Assembly (NCBI GenBank): GCA_026636295.1
Contig: CP089463.1
Location: 868,001-932,000, forward strand
DNA from: Medakamo hakoo
Taxonomy: Eukaryota > Chlorophyta > Trebouxiophyceae > Coccomyxaceae
Reading direction: 5' to 3'
Length of the DNA: 64,000 nt
Shown: positions 10,748 to 20,223 of the stretch, in pieces
How the letters are laid out: every line of letters begins with the position of its first letter
Position numbering within the stretch: the stretch's first letter is position 1
Made by a program: the position numbers and the translations under genes
The notes under the pieces: generated by a model
The model's input: the letters and a program-made list of their open reading frames with translations, nothing else
What the model was told of the DNA's origin: nothing
Databases searched by the model: none

Positions 10748-11824
10748 ATGTCCGACCAGTTCCTGACGCTCTCGCCCAGCGAGCTGCGCTTCCGGTTCGA
10801 GCTGCGCAAGAACGTGCCATGCACGATGACACTGCACAACCCGACGTCGGGGAAAGTCGCGTTCAAGGTGAGGGGTTGGAGCCGGGGCGAAACAAAAAAC
10901 CGAGCGCGCCGATCTCCATCCCTTGTCCAACCTTGGCGCTCCTCTGTGTCCGTGCCCCTCCCCCCTCACGCCCGCCCGCCCGCCCCGCGCCCCCTCCTCC
11001 ACCCCGACCAGGTCAAGACCACGTCCCCCAAGAAATACTGCGTCCGCCCCTCGTCCGGCATCGTGGAGCCGGGCGCGACCAAGGAGGTCCAGGTCATCAT
11101 GCAGGCGCAGCGCGACGCGCCCGCCTCGCTGGCCGACTGCCGGGACAAGTTCCTGGTCCAGGCCGTCAAAGTGGGGCCCGACGCCCGGGAAGTGACGCCC
11201 GACATGTTTGACGCGTCCAAGGCCAAGGACATCCGCCAGACGAAGCTGCGCGTCGTGCTGGTCGCGCCGGCCAAGCCGCCGTCGCCCGTGCCCGAAGGCG
11301 TGGAAGACTCGGAGGCGTCGCCCGGCCTGGGCCGGGCGGGCTTGGCGGCCGCGGGCACGGCGGGCGGCGCCCGCCTGGAGGACGTGGCCCGGGAGCGGGA
11401 CCGCCTGCGCGACCAGCTGGCCCGCACGGAGCGGGAAAAGGTGGGTGGGGGAGGGGAGGGGTGGGACGAGGGGGGTGGATGGACAGAGAAACACAGAGCC
11501 GCGCGCACCTCACGCCCCTCCCAACCGCCCCTCCCCTCACAACCAAAGGCTCGCCTGGACGTCCTGGCCCGCGGTCGCGCCGCCACTGCGGGCGGGTCGG
11601 GCTACGGCCTGCTCTCCGTCCTGCTCGTCGCGGCGCTGGCTTTCGCCATCGGCCAGGCGCTCGCGGCGCGCTTTGGCGCGGTCATTTCCGCGGCCGGGCT
11701 GGGGTCTGGTGGGTGGACGAGCGCCGGGTGGGGTGGGGCGGGCGGCAAGGGTCTGGGCGCCCACCTGGATGGGCTGGCGAAGAAGGCGTCGTCCGCGTGG
11801 GCGGCGGCCGTCGCGAAGAAATGA
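10748..11824 (+). CDS. Vesicle-associated membrane protein-associated protein (VAP27/VAP33)
   Basis: VAPs anchor partner proteins and lipid-transfer proteins to the ER surface at membrane contact sites. Exons 10748-10867, 11012-11440 and 11549-11824 (all phase 0) give 274 residues. The N-terminal MSP domain is complete: LRFRFELRKNVPCTMTLHNP, GKVAFKVKTTSPKKYCVRP (including the FFAT-binding KT-x-KYCVRP surface), and KFLVQAV. It is followed by a short coiled coil (EDVARERDRLRDQLARTERE), and a C-terminal transmembrane segment at about residues 203-222 ends the protein. The order of domains and the length fit the plant VAP27 type. Both introns (144 and 108 bp) are stop-free and multiples of three, so the frame stays open if either is kept. 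Confidence 0.95.
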   Translation: MSDQFLTLSPSELRFRFELRKNVPCTMTLHNPTSGKVAFKVRGWSRGETKNRARRSPSLVQPWRSSVSVPLPPHARPPAPRPLLHPDQVKTTSPKKYCVRPSSGIVEPGATKEVQVIMQAQRDAPASLADCRDKFLVQAVKVGPDAREVTPDMFDASKAKDIRQTKLRVVLVAPAKPPSPVPEGVEDSEASPGLGRAGLAAAGTAGGARLEDVARERDRLRDQLARTEREKVGGGGEGWDEGGGWTEKHRAARTSRPSQPPLPSQPKARLDVLARGRAATAGGSGYGLLSVLLVAALAFAIGQALAARFGAVISAAGLGSGGWTSAGWGGAGGKGLGAHLDGLAKKASSAWAAAVAKK

Positions 11825-12344
11825 GGAGGAGGTGAGGTGAGACATAGAGAAAAAAGGTGATGGGATGGTGGGTTGGAGGGGGGGGGGTACGAGCGTTTGC
11901 GCGGAGACTTCACCGCGCACATGCGCCCTCCGCGTTCTCGCCTCGTCGTGGCGCGTGGACGTGTGTGTACGCGTGTGTGTGCAGGGAGGTCGGCTGGGCG
12001 TGTGGCTGTTCTTTTTCCGGGCGCGGGCCAGGTCCGCGTGTTTTTTTTCTTCCATCCGCCCTCTCTTTGTCGTGACCCGCGTCGCGCGACCCTCCACCAG
12101 CGTCTCCATTCCTTTTTTTCTTTCAGCCACTGCGAGCGGCGTGTGACGCAGCACCTCAAGCCGTGTGTGTGCGTGTGTGGGAGACGTGTGCCGGGAACCG
12201 CGCGCCCGCGTCTGTGTGCGCTTCGCCCCCAACCCCACGCCCTGGTTGTCTTTGCTTCATGAGGTTTTCGTTTTCACCCCGCACCACCGCCCACGCCCCC
12301 TCTCTCTCCCCAGTTCAATGCTGATTAGTTCAGTTCACACACAC
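11825..12344. other. Convergent intergenic region
   Basis: These 520 bp lie between the stop codons of two convergent genes (VAP27 and the 118-aa protein) and should hold both 3' untranslated regions. I see only short GT-rich and T-rich stretches and no gene. Confidence 0.55.
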
Positions 12345-13095
12345 TCACACTGGCCGCACGCCCTGCCCGCCACCCAGGCGGTCCAGCTTCCAGGCTTGCC
12401 AGTGCAGGTGTTTGGCCCACATCCGCGGCCACGAGTCGGTGGTGGGGCTCGGTTTGGGCAGGGCCAGCGTGGGGATGCGGCCTTTGCGTACCGCCTTGGC
12501 CTGGGCGGCCTCATTGCAGCAGGCGATGGCGTAGTCACGGCTGAGTTGGAGGGGTGGGGAGGCGGGGGCGTGAGGGAAACTTGGACGACGCCGATGCATC
12601 GCTGGCCGTCGTCAGGTCGGGCCGCGGAAAAAAAAAAAAACGCGACGCCTCACGCACACCCCCCATCCCCCCATCCCACTCCTCACTTGATGCGGTTGTG
12701 CTGGAGGTGCAGACCCATGATGCGGCCGGGCAGCATCATGAAGGTCAGGCCGGCCTGTTGGATGTGGGAGAGAAGAAGGGTGAGGGTCGTGCGGTCGTGC
12801 GGCCGAGCCGTCGCGAATTCAGGCGGGGGGCGGCGCAATGGCAAGGGAACGGGACGCAACGGCCGTGTGCCACTTTTGCGCAGGTAGTGCGAGGCCTATA
12901 GTATAGGACCAGCATGTGGACAGCGGCCAGGGAGACTTTCCACGCCCGCACGCGCACGCGCGGCGAAGGCGACCACACACACACACACCCCAACCTCCTT
13001 ACCTGCCAGCCCAGCCACAGCGTTGAAAAAATTTCTTCGGGGACGTGCGGGATGGACGCCTCACCCTTGAACGGGTTCGGGTTGAAATCGCCCAT
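12345..13095 (-). CDS. 118-aa conserved-looking protein, unknown
   Basis: Three exons (13003-13095, 12687-12754, 12345-12540) splice in frame to 118 residues beginning MGDFNPNPFKGEASIPHVPE. The splice sites are strong: donors GTAAGG and GTGAGG, acceptors AACAG and CTCAG. A moderately hydrophobic part spans EIFSTLWLGWQ and AGLTFMMLPGRIMG, followed by a hydrophilic basic part (RDYAIACCNEAAQAKAVRKG) and a Trp-rich tail. The size and composition resemble small accessory subunits of mitochondrial or plastid membrane complexes, but I do not recognise a family and make no assignment. It is head-to-head with an SDR gene, 231 bp apart. Confidence 0.7.
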
Positions 13096-13326
13096 TGAGG
13101 AGCTGAGTCGACTCTGCGTACCCGGTGGGGAAGGCGGCGGTCGGAGGAGGGGTGGAAGCGCCCGTGGAGCACCCGGCTTGATGTTTGCAGGGGCGCAGAA
13201 TGGTGGTGTGGTGCACACACACACAGACCCTCATCCTTCTGCGCATTCATTCTTTTCCCTGCGAGGCGCGCGCGCCGTGCACGCCCGCCTGTGCCCGTCC
13301 AACTGCCTCCACGCTCCACCACACAA

Positions 13327-14139
13327 ATGACCGACCCATCCAACAGCGCGACGGAAGTCAGCGTTGTCATCGGCGCGTCCAGAGGATTGGGCGCGGCGAT
13401 CGCGGCCGAACTCGCGGCCCGCGACCCGGCCTGCCCCGTCCTCGCGACGGTGCGCGCCGGCGGCACGGCCACGGACTTCCCGCCCTCCGTCACGCTCGTC
13501 CCGGGCATCGACATCGGGTCCGATGCCTGCGTAGAAGCGTTGAAAGCAGCGGTGGGAGACCGTTTCATCCGCACGCTCGTCGTGTCCGCGGCCGCCATGA
13601 CCAAAGACGCGGGCGCGGCCAGTCTGGACGCGGACGGCCTGGCGGCCGTGTCCGCGATGTTTGCGGTCAACGCCCTGGGCCCAATCAGGGTGGCGGCCGC
13701 GCTGGCCAACCGCGTCCGCCCCGGCGGCAAAGTCGTGCTGGTCGCGTCACGGACGGGCTTGCCGTGCCGCCTGGTGTCGTCTGAGAGCGGGGGCATGGTT
13801 GGCTACAGGGCATCAAAAGCCGCGGCTTTGGCGGTGGGGACGATCCTGGCGGCCGAGCTCAAGCCGCGCGGCGTGGCCGTCGCGTCCATTCACCCGGGCA
13901 CGATTGCGACGGACATGTACGCGGCGTGGCACGGGGCGGGCGCGGGTGGTGGGAGTGGTGGGACTGGGGGCGGAGGAGCACACACGGCCGCCGCTGCCAT
14001 CGCGCCACGCACGCACGAGCCAGTCAGCCCGGCCTTCGCGGCTGCGCTTCTGTGCGACGTCATCGAGAGATGCGTGAGGTTAGAAGACACGGGCAGGGTG
14101 TGGGACGAAGAGGGCCGGGACATGGCGTACGGAAAATGA
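13327..14139 (+). CDS. Short-chain dehydrogenase/reductase (SDR)
   Basis: A single exon encodes 270 residues, the usual size of a classical SDR. The dinucleotide-binding motif GASRGLG is at residues 16-22 (TGxxxGIG type, with Gly in place of Thr). The catalytic YxxxK is Y160-K164 (GYRASK), and the Ser-rich segment before it (LVSSESGG) supplies the catalytic Ser. The NAG-type motif is replaced by VSAAAM (around residues 90-95). A loop near residues 200-215 is an Ala/Gly-rich insertion. The fold and motifs indicate an NAD(P)-dependent oxidoreductase. The substrate cannot be told. The start at 13327 is preferred over an upstream in-frame ATG because the fold begins at once after it. Confidence 0.88.
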   Translation: MTDPSNSATEVSVVIGASRGLGAAIAAELAARDPACPVLATVRAGGTATDFPPSVTLVPGIDIGSDACVEALKAAVGDRFIRTLVVSAAAMTKDAGAASLDADGLAAVSAMFAVNALGPIRVAAALANRVRPGGKVVLVASRTGLPCRLVSSESGGMVGYRASKAAALAVGTILAAELKPRGVAVASIHPGTIATDMYAAWHGAGAGGGSGGTGGGGAHTAAAAIAPRTHEPVSPAFAAALLCDVIERCVRLEDTGRVWDEEGRDMAYGK

Positions 14140-14389
14140 AAAAAAAATGAGAATATGGTCGAAGGTTTGAGGCGGGCCGACACCCATCAGAGCCAAAAAA
14201 AAAAAGAAAAAGAACACGCCCACGCCGTCCTGAGGCGCGCACATCCCTCCACCTCGCCCGCGCACGCGTGCGCACACCCGCCCATCCACGCGCGCGCCGC
14301 GCCGTGCACAGCCCGTAGCTTTAGGCCCCTAGTTTTTTTCGTTTCTCACAGAGCGCCGCCGCCGCTCTCGCTTCCGCATCGCTCCCACC

Positions 14390-14830
14390 ATGGCCGCCCC
14401 GTCGGCCGAGGAGCTGGAAGCCAGGGAGGAGGCCCTGTTCAAGACGGGTCCGCTTTCTGTGCTGACGTCCTCCGTCAAGAGCAACACGCAGGTGCGTTGA
14501 TGTGGGGCGGCGGGCGGAGCGAGTTTTGTGTCTTCGCCTGCCGCCACCCAACCCCCTCCTCGCCTCCCTCACGCAAAACCCCACTCGACACCCCAAACAC
14601 AGATCCTCGTCAACCTGCGCAACAACCACAAGCTGCTGGGCCGGGTCAAAGCCTTTGACCGGCACTGCAACCTGCTGCTCGAGGGCGTGCGCGAGTTCTA
14701 CACGGAAGCGCCCCGGGACGCGGCCAGCGGCAAGAAAACGCGCGGCGCGCCCGTCATGAAGGACCGGTTCATCCCCAAACTGTTTGTGCGTGGGGACAGC
14801 GTCATCCTGGTGGTGCGCAACCCGAAGTGA
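14390..14830 (+). CDS. SNRPD2: Small nuclear ribonucleoprotein Sm D2
   Basis: Sm D2 is one of the seven core proteins of the spliceosomal snRNPs. Exons 14390-14491 and 14603-14830 (phase 0) give 109 residues, the normal length. The N-terminal helix ends in [18 protein letters not shown], and the Sm1 motif follows the intron ([20 protein letters not shown]). The D2-specific loop is [15 protein letters not shown], and the Sm2 motif is [16 protein letters not shown]. The many short introns in this window fit the need for a full spliceosome. A GT run lies just after the stop. Confidence 0.96.
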
Positions 14831-14952
14831 AGGGGGGGCGCGCGCTGTGTGTGAGCGTATGTGTGTGTGTGTGTGTGTGTTTCATTGGGGGGCGGTCGTC
14901 GTGTGCTGAGAAAAAAAAGAATGGGTTTTGTTCCAACAAAAATGCACAGCCA

Positions 14953-15936
14953 TCACTCCCCTCTCCACGCTTTTTCCGTGTGCGCGCGCACCGCGCCCAG
15001 GTTGGCCGCCACCTCGCCCGCAACCCGGCGTGCCACTAAGTGGACCGGCAGCCAGGGCGCAGGGCGCACGTACAGCGCGTAGGACAGGCGCGTGCGCGGG
15101 CCTGGAGGCGGCGGCGGCGCGTCGGGGTCGTCGCCCTCGCTCTCGCTCTCCCCGCCCCGCAGCTCTTGCATGCGCCACACGCCGCGGAACGCCACGAAGT
15201 CGCCCTCCACCTGCGCAAAGCTGATGTCGCGGGTGGGCGTGTTCACGGGCAGGCGCGACCGGGGTTGCGGGTACAGGTCTTCCCAGGCGGACGCGGACGC
15301 GGACGCGGCCGACGACACCTCCCCCAGCGGCGCGGGCCCGCCGCCGCCGGCGCTGCCGCCGCCGCCTCCCGTCCACAGCGACGCGGGCAGGCCGTTCGGA
15401 TGTTCCTGGATGTCCAGGACGACGCGCGCTTTGAACGACAGGCCGAGGGCGAGGGATTGTTGCCCGACCTGCAGCAGCGTGCACCCGCCCGCGGTCCGGG
15501 CCAGGCACCGGTTTTCGGCCAGGCCGGGCACAAAGTCGCCCAGCTTTTCGTAGGCCGTCAGCGCGTTCCACACCACAAAGGCGGGCGCGGCAATGTCGGT
15601 GGACGCGTACAGGCGGCGGCCGTTGGATGGAGCGGTCTCGATGTCGACGTCGATGGGCGGCGGGACGGCGGGCGGAGGGGGTGGCCAGGCCGAGCGCGGC
15701 GTGGAGGTGTCGTCGGACGACGACGGAGACAGCGATGAAGACGTCGACGCCTCCTGCTCCGTGCGCAGGGTCGCCCGGCGTAAAATGGTCTGCCGACCTG
15801 CCAGGCCGCAACATCCGCTCTGATGCGGGAGGGATGGCACGCGGGCCAGGTGGGTGGGGCGGCGGGCGGTCGGCGCGGAAGTCGACGCGGCCGCGGTGGC
15901 GCCGCGAGGCTTGGCCACGACGGACGCGGCGGGCAT
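14953..15936 (-). CDS. START/COQ10-like polyketide cyclase-type protein, probably organellar
   Basis: A single exon encodes 327 residues. After a basic, Ser/Thr/Arg-rich N-terminus of about 80 residues (MPAASVVAKPRGATAAASTS), which looks like a transit peptide, a START-like lipid-binding fold begins. Its signature parts are STDIAAPAFVVWNALTAYEK followed by LGDFVPGLAENRCLAR, then LLQVGQQSLALGLSFKARVV, and DISFAQVEGDFVAFRGVWRM; the C-terminus carries PWLPVHLVARRVAGEVAANL. This layout matches the plant polyketide cyclase/COQ10-like family found in plastids. It probably binds a lipid or isoprenoid; the ligand is unknown. Two Gly/Ser-rich insertions interrupt the fold. The start at 15936 is chosen for the transit-like N-terminus; the frame is open further upstream. 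Confidence 0.78.
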   Translation of the reverse strand: MPAASVVAKPRGATAAASTSAPTARRPTHLARVPSLPHQSGCCGLAGRQTILRRATLRTEQEASTSSSLSPSSSDDTSTPRSAWPPPPPAVPPPIDVDIETAPSNGRRLYASTDIAAPAFVVWNALTAYEKLGDFVPGLAENRCLARTAGGCTLLQVGQQSLALGLSFKARVVLDIQEHPNGLPASLWTGGGGGSAGGGGPAPLGEVSSAASASASAWEDLYPQPRSRLPVNTPTRDISFAQVEGDFVAFRGVWRMQELRGGESESEGDDPDAPPPPPGPRTRLSYALYVRPAPWLPVHLVARRVAGEVAANLGAVRAHTEKAWRGE

Positions 15937-16278
15937 CAGAACGCGACGGGGGTGTGAGGGGGCGTGGCCGGGTGCCGGGTACGTGGGCGTTCTTTCCTGC
16001 CAATGAGCGGATGTCTGCGGCCCTCCGGTGAAGGAGACGGAAAGCGTGTGCCGAGTGCGGCCGCTCTCCGGGACGGAGGCGAAGAGACTCCGTGTGTGCG
16101 ACCAAGAAAAAAAAAACACCTCTCTTGTTGCATCCCTCTCCTTTTCCCTCACCGCGGCACAAACACACACACACGCTCACACACACACGACGCGCGCGCG
16201 CGCACACGCCCACCACCCATCCACCCACCCACATGCCCACACCCACACACGCACACACGCACAGCTCTCACCACGCGC
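15937..16278. other. Intergenic region upstream of START-like gene
   Basis: These 342 bp lie between the SERRATE stop and the START-like start codon, both on the minus strand. They hold the SERRATE 3' flank with CA-rich runs and the START-like promoter. No other gene is seen. Confidence 0.55.
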
Positions 16279-18426
16279 TCAGAGGTCGCCGTAGTCCAGC
16301 ACCGCCCGGTTGTTGCGCGGGTCGTCCAGGTCGAGGTAGCCGCGGCCGCCGCCGCCGCCACGCCCGCCGCCCGGCCCGCCGCGCCCACCGTGGGCGCCAG
16401 GCGGGCCGCGCGGGCCGCGTGGCCCGCCGCCGCCACGGCCCCCGTACCCGCCCATCATCAAGGGCGGCGGCGGCGGGCCGCCACCCCCGCCGTAAAAGCC
16501 CGGCCCGGGCGGGCCGCCGCCCCACATCGGCGGCGGCGGGCCGCCGCCCATCCCACCCATCATCCCCGGCGGCGGCCCGTCCGCTTCCCGCGCCTTCGCC
16601 CACGCCTCAAAGTACAGGTCGTCGCACACCCGGTCGCGCGCGGCTTCCAGGGCGGCAGGGTGCTTGGTGCGCACGTGCTTCAGCACAAACTCCTTGCCGA
16701 CGAACAGCTTGGACGAGAGCTTGTTGCCCCAGCGCGCGTCGCCGTGCTTGACGACCTGGGCCTCCACCCACGCGTCCAGCCCCGCCGCGACGGCGCCCGC
16801 CTGGGCGCGGTTGGCCAGGGGGTCGCCGTGGCGCAGGCGGCCGTGCCAGTGGCCGTCGATGCGGCGGCGGTAGGTCTCCTTCCACCGGGCTTCCGCGCCG
16901 GTCGGGGGGCGCGCCGAGGCCGCAGGGGACGGCGCGGCCGAGTCGGCGCCGCCGCCGTCGCCGCCGCCGGCCGCCGCGGCCGCCGCCGCCAGCATGGCTT
17001 CCGCGGCGGCGCGCGGCGGGCGCAGCGTGCGCCGGATGGGTGGCCGCGGCCCGCCCGGGCGGCCGGACCGGCCGCGGGAGGTTTCGGCCTCGGCCGCCGC
17101 GACCGCAGCCGCAACGGCCGCGTCCGCCGCTTCCGCCGCGGCCGCGGACCCGGGCAGCGGCACGGGCGACGCCCAGTCTTCGCGGCCGCCGTAGTAGTCG
17201 ACGCGGTGGACGTCCCACAGGTACGCCAGCACGTCGTCCAGAGCGGACAGGGCGGCCGCCGGGTCTTCGGGGACGGCCGGTTCGGCCGACGACGCGCGGG
17301 GCGGCGGCGGCGGCGGGCCGGCGTCCGCGCCACCACCGCCACCCTTCTCCAGGGCCTCCAGAGCCGACGGCGCGGGCGCCACGCCCGCCGTCAGCGGGTT
17401 GGACGCCTCGGCCGGGTCCACGCCCTCGCCTGCGGCCGCGGCCAGGGCGGCGACCACGCCCTTTTCGACGTCGAGCGTCGCCGCGATCGTGCGGGCCCGC
17501 CTCAGGTCGGCGGCGACCCGGTCGGGGGCCCAGGACAGGGATGGCGCGAGCGGAGGGGCGCCGGGCGACCGCTTAGGGCGCGGCGTGGCGGCGGCGGCGG
17601 CGGCGGGCGGCGCGCTGCCCTCCCGGCCACCGTCCTCGCCGCCCTCGGCGTCCATCGGCGCCGCCTCGTCGCCCTCACCGCCACTCCCGCCCTCTTCCGC
17701 CGCCGGTTTCACCCACCCGGCTTCGCCCGCCCGGAAGCGGGCCAGCCACTCCAGTGCGGCAGCGCGGGCAGCTTCGTCGCGGACGGTTTTCTTCGCGGCC
17801 GCGTCCCGTGGGTCGAAGCGCGAGCGGACGGCCGGGTCGTCGCGGACGCGCTCAAACTCCGCACGCGCGGCGGACCCCCAATAATCGGCGAGGTACGCGG
17901 AATAAGCGCGTTCGGCTTCGATGGGACCCACGTCGGGCGGCAGTTCGCGGAGCAAGAAATCGCGGTATGGCATGGGCGGGCGCGGGCCGCGGCGACCACC
18001 ACCACCGCCGCCGCCGCCGCGGCCAGGCGAGCGCGAGCGGTGGCGGTGGCGCCGGTCGCGGTCGCGCGACCGGGACCGCGACCGCGACCGGGACCGGGTG
18101 CGCGACCGCCGCGGGCCGCCGTACCCACCGCCGCCGCGGCGGTCGTAGTCGGACGGCGGGCGGGCGGCACCGAAACCGTCACCCCCGCCACCGCCGCGCC
18201 GACCACCACCGCCGCCGTACGCCGGGCTGGGCGACCGGGCGCGGCGGCGGTCGCCGTCGTCCGCGGCGCCGCCACCGCCAAAGCCACCCGCACCACCCGC
18301 AGTCGGCGGCGGGGGCGGCAGCGGCGGTGGACCCGGCAGGGGTGGCGGGCCGGGCAGGCCGGCATCGGCGCCGCCGTGCGGCGGCGGCGGCGGCGGGAGG
18401 GGGGGCGGGGGCGGCAGGTCGGTCAT
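16279..18426 (-). CDS. SERRATE/ARS2 RNA-processing effector
   Basis: SERRATE/ARS2 links the nuclear cap-binding complex to miRNA processing, 3' end formation and RNA decay. One uninterrupted exon gives 715 residues. In order: a Pro-rich N-terminus, an Arg/Ser-alternating tract (about residues 106-134), the conserved entry MPYRDFLLRELPPDV with EAERAYSAYLADYW, a middle region with VLAYLWDVHRVDYYG, the zinc-finger region with KLFVGKEFVLKHVRTKHPAA and DRVCDDLYFEAW, and a Gly/Pro-rich tail ending RGYLDLDDPRNNRAVLDYGD. The YLDLDDP tail motif is diagnostic for the family. I do not see the Cys pair expected just before KLFVGKEF, so that finger may be degenerate. Lack of introns in a 2.1-kb gene contrasts with its neighbours. 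It is divergent from DRE2. Confidence 0.92.
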   Translation of the reverse strand: MTDLPPPPPLPPPPPPHGGADAGLPGPPPLPGPPPLPPPPPTAGGAGGFGGGGAADDGDRRRARSPSPAYGGGGGRRGGGGGDGFGAARPPSDYDRRGGGGYGGPRRSRTRSRSRSRSRSRDRDRRHRHRSRSPGRGGGGGGGGRRGPRPPMPYRDFLLRELPPDVGPIEAERAYSAYLADYWGSAARAEFERVRDDPAVRSRFDPRDAAAKKTVRDEAARAAALEWLARFRAGEAGWVKPAAEEGGSGGEGDEAAPMDAEGGEDGGREGSAPPAAAAAATPRPKRSPGAPPLAPSLSWAPDRVAADLRRARTIAATLDVEKGVVAALAAAAGEGVDPAEASNPLTAGVAPAPSALEALEKGGGGGADAGPPPPPPRASSAEPAVPEDPAAALSALDDVLAYLWDVHRVDYYGGREDWASPVPLPGSAAAAEAADAAVAAAVAAAEAETSRGRSGRPGGPRPPIRRTLRPPRAAAEAMLAAAAAAAGGGDGGGADSAAPSPAASARPPTGAEARWKETYRRRIDGHWHGRLRHGDPLANRAQAGAVAAGLDAWVEAQVVKHGDARWGNKLSSKLFVGKEFVLKHVRTKHPAALEAARDRVCDDLYFEAWAKAREADGPPPGMMGGMGGGPPPPMWGGGPPGPGFYGGGGGPPPPPLMMGGYGGRGGGGPRGPRGPPGAHGGRGGPGGGRGGGGGRGYLDLDDPRNNRAVLDYGDL

Positions 18427-19004
18427 TATGGAGCTCTGTTCCGCGCGCAGCACACAAGCCCGGCAGCTAGTCCTGCGTGCTCTGCCCTAGCCAGGGCGCG
18501 CGTGCCAGGGCGGAGAGCGGACGGCGAGAGGGCGAGGCGAGCGAGAGCGCACGCCGCGCCAGCAACGGGAGCAGCGAAAAGACGACGCGAGAGGTCACGC
18601 AGGACCCACGGCGACGTTCGCACGACTCCACGTCCAGCTGCACAGCACACCTGTGTCGTCATCCATGCGTGTGGGTGGGTGGTGGGTGAGCGTGAGAGAG
18701 GGTGTGTGTGGCGCGTTGTTTTTGTTTTGAGGCGGGGCCTTGCCATCGGCGGCGAAAAGGCAGTCTCACGCGTCGCGTGAGGGAGGGCGAGCCGCCGCAG
18801 CCCGCGCTCAGCATGACTGGTCAAGGGCCACGACGCGCGGCTCGACAGGGCGTGCGTGCGTCCGCAGGATCAACGGCACACAGCGCACCTTTTTTTCTCT
18901 CTTCGCGGCGCCGCACCCCGCGTCGGCCGTGTGCCGAAGCGACGAGCGCGGGCGCGCTGCACACATTGCTATTCGCTGCCGGAAACGGAGAGACCTGCGA
19001 AGCC
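18427..19004. other. Divergent intergenic region SERRATE/DRE2
   Basis: A 578-bp stretch separates the start codons of SERRATE (minus) and DRE2 (plus). It should contain both promoters and 5' leaders. No conserved coding frame or RNA was seen in it. Confidence 0.55.
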
Positions 19005-20069
19005 ATGGCGCCGCCCAAGTCCGTCCTCCTCCTGTGCACTGACCCGGTCACGCCGCCGGGCCTGGTTTTCGAGTCCCAGGCCTCCCAGGACGGCGGCGCC
19101 GGCATCGTCGTCGCGACGCGGGCGGGCGAGCTGGGGGCCGACGACGTGGAGCGCGGCGCGTACGCGACCGTCGTCCTCGCGGGCGGGGGCGCCGCGGACG
19201 CGCACGTCCTGCGCCTGGCCGCGCACGCGGCGTCCAGCGAGTGTGGCGTCGTCAAGCTGCACGTGGGCGAGGAGGTGCGTGCGCGTCGAGCGGGCGCGAC
19301 AAAAGTGTGTGGGGGGGGGGGGGGACACCTCGCGCGACGGCGCCCGCCTCAACCTCCTTTCTCGACGCACACACACACACATGCTCGCAGCCGGTCGATG
19401 CGGCGGCCATCACGAAAGCCTTCCTGCTGGCGGGCTTCGTGGACGTGGAAGTCGGCGGTAAGGTGGTCACGGCGTCCAAGCCGCGGTGGTCGCCCGGCGC
19501 GGCGGCGCCGCTGCGGAAAAAGGCGGGCGGGACGACTGCCCCGGCCGGCGGCGGTGCGGCCGCCTGGAAGCTGGCGGCCGACGACGACGGCGACGACGCC
19601 GGTGGCGACGCCCTGATCGACGACGACGCCCTGCTGACGGACGCGGACCGGGCTAAACCCGCAGGTGAGTGCTTTGGTTTCGGCGCGCGTGTGCGGGCCA
19701 ACTCTGTTTCCTTGCCGGCCACGCGCGACCAGGTTTAGGGCTCCTCACGCCGCCACTCCCTCGCTCAAAAAACAACCTCACGCCGCCATCCCCTCCCTCA
19801 AAAAAAAAAAAACAGCCTGCGCCCCTGGCACGGCCACTGCTCCCAAAAAAGCGTGCAAGGACTGCACGTGCGGCCTGGCCGAAGCCCAAGCCAACGGCGG
19901 TGAAGTCAAAAAAGCCGTGCTGACGAAAGAAATGATCGAAAACCCCAAGTCGCAGTGCGGGTCGTGCGGGCTGGGCGACGCGTACCGGTGTGCGGGGTGC
20001 CCGTATCGGGGGTTGCCAAGCTTCAAAGACGGGGAGAAGATCAAGCTGCCGGATGACTTTGTGCTCTGA
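19005..20069 (+). CDS. DRE2: Anamorsin/DRE2, cytosolic Fe-S cluster assembly
   Basis: DRE2 receives electrons from the diflavin reductase TAH18 for cytosolic and nuclear Fe-S protein assembly. Exons 19005-19274, 19391-19664 and 19816-20069 give 265 residues. The N-terminal part is a degenerate methyltransferase-like fold; a linker with Asp runs follows. The C-terminal CIAPIN1 domain holds both cluster motifs: the first is C-x11-CxxC-x-C (ending [13 protein letters not shown]), the second is [15 protein letters not shown], i.e. CX2C-X7-CX2C, followed by [15 protein letters not shown]. All expected cysteines are present. A TGTAA lies 10 nt after the stop. Confidence 0.96.
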
Positions 20070-20078
20070 TGGCGGCCG

Positions 20079-20083
20079 TGTAA
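20079..20083 (+). terminator. Candidate UGUAA poly(A) signal of DRE2
   Basis: TGTAA occurs 10 nt after the DRE2 stop codon. UGUAA is the known poly(A) signal of many green algae; assignment here is by position only. Confidence 0.45.
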
Positions 20084-20223
20084 AGAGCCGCTTTTTCATG
20101 TGTCCATGGTCAGAAGGTTGGAAACGCGAAACTCTTCTTCACCGCTTCACTCTGTCCTTTGCTCCACCCGCCGTTTGCGGGCACACTACGACCACTTCCC
20201 CGCCCCCTCAATCCCACGCAGCC

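Noticed and set aside
15964-18780. 938-codon plus-strand frame
   Set aside because: It is antisense to SERRATE; low-complexity Arg/Ala translation of the opposite strand.
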